Of a DNA stretch of 64,000 bases, positions 62,566 through 64,000 are shown piece by piece. The notes beneath the pieces are model-generated. The model worked only from the letters and a program-made list of their open reading frames with translations, did no database searches and was not told where the DNA came from. The first letter of the stretch is position 1, and every line of letters starts with the position of its first letter. The position numbers were made by a program, and so were the translations under genes. This DNA is from Pseudemcibacter sp038106445 (GTDB lineage Bacteria; Pseudomonadota; Alphaproteobacteria; Sphingomonadales; Emcibacteraceae): positions 1 through 64,000 of the forward strand of contig JAYODU010000004.1 of the NCBI GenBank assembly GCA_038106445.1, in the 5' to 3' direction.

Positions 62566-63236
62566 TAATCATTGCCCATTTCATCAAGCATATTTTCATA
62601 ATTGGCACCCATAACGCTGCCAACGGGTTTTCCGGCACGAACGGCTTCTGTCATTAATTTTTCCTTAGCAACAATGCGTTCCGCAATTTTTATGACTTCC
62701 TCCGCCCGATCAGCCGGAATAAAGACAACGGCGCTGCCATCGGCGATGACATAATCGCCTTCATTCACTTTAACGTCACCAACGGTTATTTCGGTATTAT
62801 AGGACTGTTCATATACCCGTCCGCGTGCTGTTCTTGCCGTGTGGCTGCGGGCGTAAACCGTAAACCCAAGCGAAGCTGCCTCATCAATGTCTCTGGCTGG
62901 TCCTTCAAGAATAACACCTTCAATGCCATTATGCTGGGCGGCATTGGAAAGAACGCCCCCCCAGCCCGCAGCATCAATACCTGTAGATTGCTCGATGACA
63001 ATGACATTTCCTGTGCCACCCGCTTCTATTGCACCCGAACACAGATGCCTCACCGATCCCCCTTCCGGCGGCTTAGCTCCAAGCTTTACGGTCAGCGTAC
63101 GTCCAGCGATTTTATCCTTTGTTGTCTGATTATTTATGCCTGTAACTTCACCAGGAAGGCCAAGGCTATCCATCGCATCGGAAACCGCACAACTGTCCAA
63201 ATTTTTAAGCCGATCAAGAAGTTCTTCGCTCATCAT
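62565..63236 (-). CDS. RraA-fold aldolase-like protein (LigK/ProA type)
   Basis: A 223-residue member of the RraA/class II pyruvate aldolase family. Members such as LigK/ProA split 4-carboxy-4-hydroxy-2-oxoadipate to pyruvate and oxaloacetate, the step right after LigJ. GVILEGPARDIDE supplies the conserved Arg-Asp pair and GGVLSNAAQHNGIEG the metal/pyruvate site. The C-terminal extension resembles LigK more than the 160-residue RNase E regulator RraA. It is the first gene of a two-gene operon with the flavoprotein hydroxylase. The start may be Met1 or Met2. Its promoter has the same core as that of the ligJ operon. Confidence 0.78.
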   Translation of the reverse strand: MMSEELLDRLKNLDSCAVSDAMDSLGLPGEVTGINNQTTKDKIAGRTLTVKLGAKPPEGGSVRHLCSGAIEAGGTGNVIVIEQSTGIDAAGWGGVLSNAAQHNGIEGVILEGPARDIDEAASLGFTVYARSHTARTARGRVYEQSYNTEITVGDVKVNEGDYVIADGSAVVFIPADRAEEVIKIAERIVAKEKLMTEAVRAGKPVGSVMGANYENMLDEMGND

Positions 63237-63264
63237 TAATCCGTATTTTAATTTGCATGCTAGG

Positions 63265-63299
63265 TGTTATTATAATAATATACAAATTAGCACTGTCAA
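63265..63299 (-). promoter_or_regulatory. Promoter of the RraA-like/hydroxylase operon
   Basis: A consensus TTGACA (minus strand, 63294-63299) is 16 bp from TATTATAATAACA (63265-63277). The element ends 28 nt before the start codon, as at the ligJ operon, and shares its 16-bp core (63265-63280). It is divergent from the maleylacetate reductase gene, which could use the palindrome in the other direction. Confidence 0.6.
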
Positions 63300-63314
63300 G
63301 CACAGGAAAACCAT

Positions 63315-64000
63315 ATGCAGTTTAATTTCAAACCCGTTCAAAGCAAGATCGTTTTTGGTGAAAATTCAACATTAAATTTGCGTGAAGAAGCATTGGAGCT
63401 GAATGCCAAACGGGTTATGATTGCCTGCTCAAAAGGAATGCTTGGCAGAATTACACATGTGCTTGAAAAACTGGGTGATTTATGTGTTGGTATATTTGAT
63501 GGCGCGAAGGCGCATTGCCCAGAAGCCGTTGTAACCGCAGCGCTTGAAAAGTTTAAGGAAACAGAAGCCGACCTTATCGTCGCAATCGGGGGTGGCTCAA
63601 CAATCGGTATTGGAAAAGCCATAACCCTTAGAACCGGTGCGCCGCTAATTGTAGTGGCGACAACACCATGTGGTTCGGAAAGTACGCCGATCCATGGCAT
63701 GCTGATTGGAAACGTTAAAAAAACCGGGCGCGACCCGCGGGCGATTGCCAAAACATCCATTTATGACCCGGTACTTACAACCGGCATGAGCGCGCACCAT
63801 ACCGGTACCATAGGAATGAATAGTATAGCACATTGTGTGGAAGCACTTTACGGCGAAACCAGAACCCCGCTATCGGATATGATGGCTATGGAAGGTATTC
63901 AGGCCCTCACATCAGGGATCGTGCAAAGCATCCAAAGCCCGAATGATCTTGAAGCAAGATCAAAGGTGCTTTACGGCGGAATGCTTAGCGGCCAGTGTGT
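63315..64000 (+). CDS. Maleylacetate reductase, 5' part (continues past the window)
   Basis: The first 228 residues of an iron-containing alcohol dehydrogenase of the maleylacetate reductase subgroup, which reduces maleylacetate to 3-oxoadipate with NAD(P)H. The NAD-binding GGGSTIGIGKA starts at residue 92. FDGAKAHCPEAV, TPCGSESTPIHG, KTGRDPRAIAKTSIYDP and GMNSIAHCVEALYG match the family well. An AGGA ribosome binding site precedes the ATG. The gene is cut by the window edge, so the C-terminal helical domain is not seen. Its product, 3-oxoadipate, would be the substrate of the PcaIJF set at 46.9-50.8 kb. Confidence 0.88.
   Translation, partial: MQFNFKPVQSKIVFGENSTLNLREEALELNAKRVMIACSKGMLGRITHVLEKLGDLCVGIFDGAKAHCPEAVVTAALEKFKETEADLIVAIGGGSTIGIGKAITLRTGAPLIVVATTPCGSESTPIHGMLIGNVKKTGRDPRAIAKTSIYDPVLTTGMSAHHTGTIGMNSIAHCVEALYGETRTPLSDMMAMEGIQALTSGIVQSIQSPNDLEARSKVLYGGMLSGQC

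Overview
The window looks like chromosomal DNA of a Gram-negative alphaproteobacterium, probably a marine heterotroph. The evidence is two TonB-dependent receptors, many lipobox and Sec signal peptides, a CC0125/CC1285-type lipoprotein, TPR-sulfotransferase and DmpA/BKACE families common in that class, and a moderately AT-rich composition. The exact lineage cannot be fixed from sequence alone. I saw no phage, insertion sequence, integrase or CRISPR array. There is one tRNA gene, tRNA-Arg(CCT). Several decayed genes show ongoing small-scale deletion.

Layout. 0.3-9.2 kb: an exported amidohydrolase, a small lipoprotein, glycerate kinase and a galactose module (galM, Na+/sugar symporter, galT, galK). 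9.2-13.2 kb: a secreted M17 aminopeptidase and the two saccharopine dehydrogenases of lysine breakdown. 13.2-19.8 kb: a TetR-controlled operon of two phytoene-desaturase-like flavoproteins and a GcvT-like folate enzyme, followed by a TauE-type carrier and a small membrane gene broken by a 37-bp tandem duplication. 19.8-25.7 kb: a nitrogen/beta-keto acid module (DmpA-type peptidase, BKACE, class III transaminase, acetylpolyamine deacetylase-like enzyme, amidase). 25.8-34 kb: an ABC permease relic, a second symporter, glucokinase, an Lrp regulator with its flavoprotein, gamma-glutamyltransferase, a TetR regulator and the tRNA. 34-46.5 kb: D-aminoacylase, two TonB receptors, a TPR-sulfotransferase, gene debris (RND pump and TamB ends), an isochorismatase-type hydrolase and a Cys/Met-metabolism PLP enzyme.

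46.9-53.4 kb holds the most interesting unit. It is a tight five-gene operon (radical-SAM 2,3-aminomutase, pcaI, pcaJ, beta-amino-acid-type transaminase, pcaF) divergent from a LysR regulator. The residues that hold the lysine side-chain amine in classical KamA appear replaced by Arg and Ser, and the CoA-transferase and thiolase look like the 3-oxoadipate pair. With the saccharopine enzymes in the same window, I propose a lysine route: lysine, saccharopine, 2-aminoadipate, 3-aminoadipate, 3-oxoadipate, then acetyl-CoA plus succinyl-CoA. This is inference.

53.4-64 kb is an aromatic-acid catabolic region: gentisate dioxygenase, maleylpyruvate isomerase, fumarylpyruvate hydrolase, an HpaB-type hydroxylase, a LigJ-type hydratase, an exported HD-domain protein, an MFS carrier, a 3-hydroxybenzoate 6-hydroxylase-like flavoprotein, an RraA/LigK-like aldolase and the start of a maleylacetate reductase. 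Two of its operons share an almost identical promoter. Maleylacetate reductase would also deliver 3-oxoadipate, so both branches could meet at PcaIJF.
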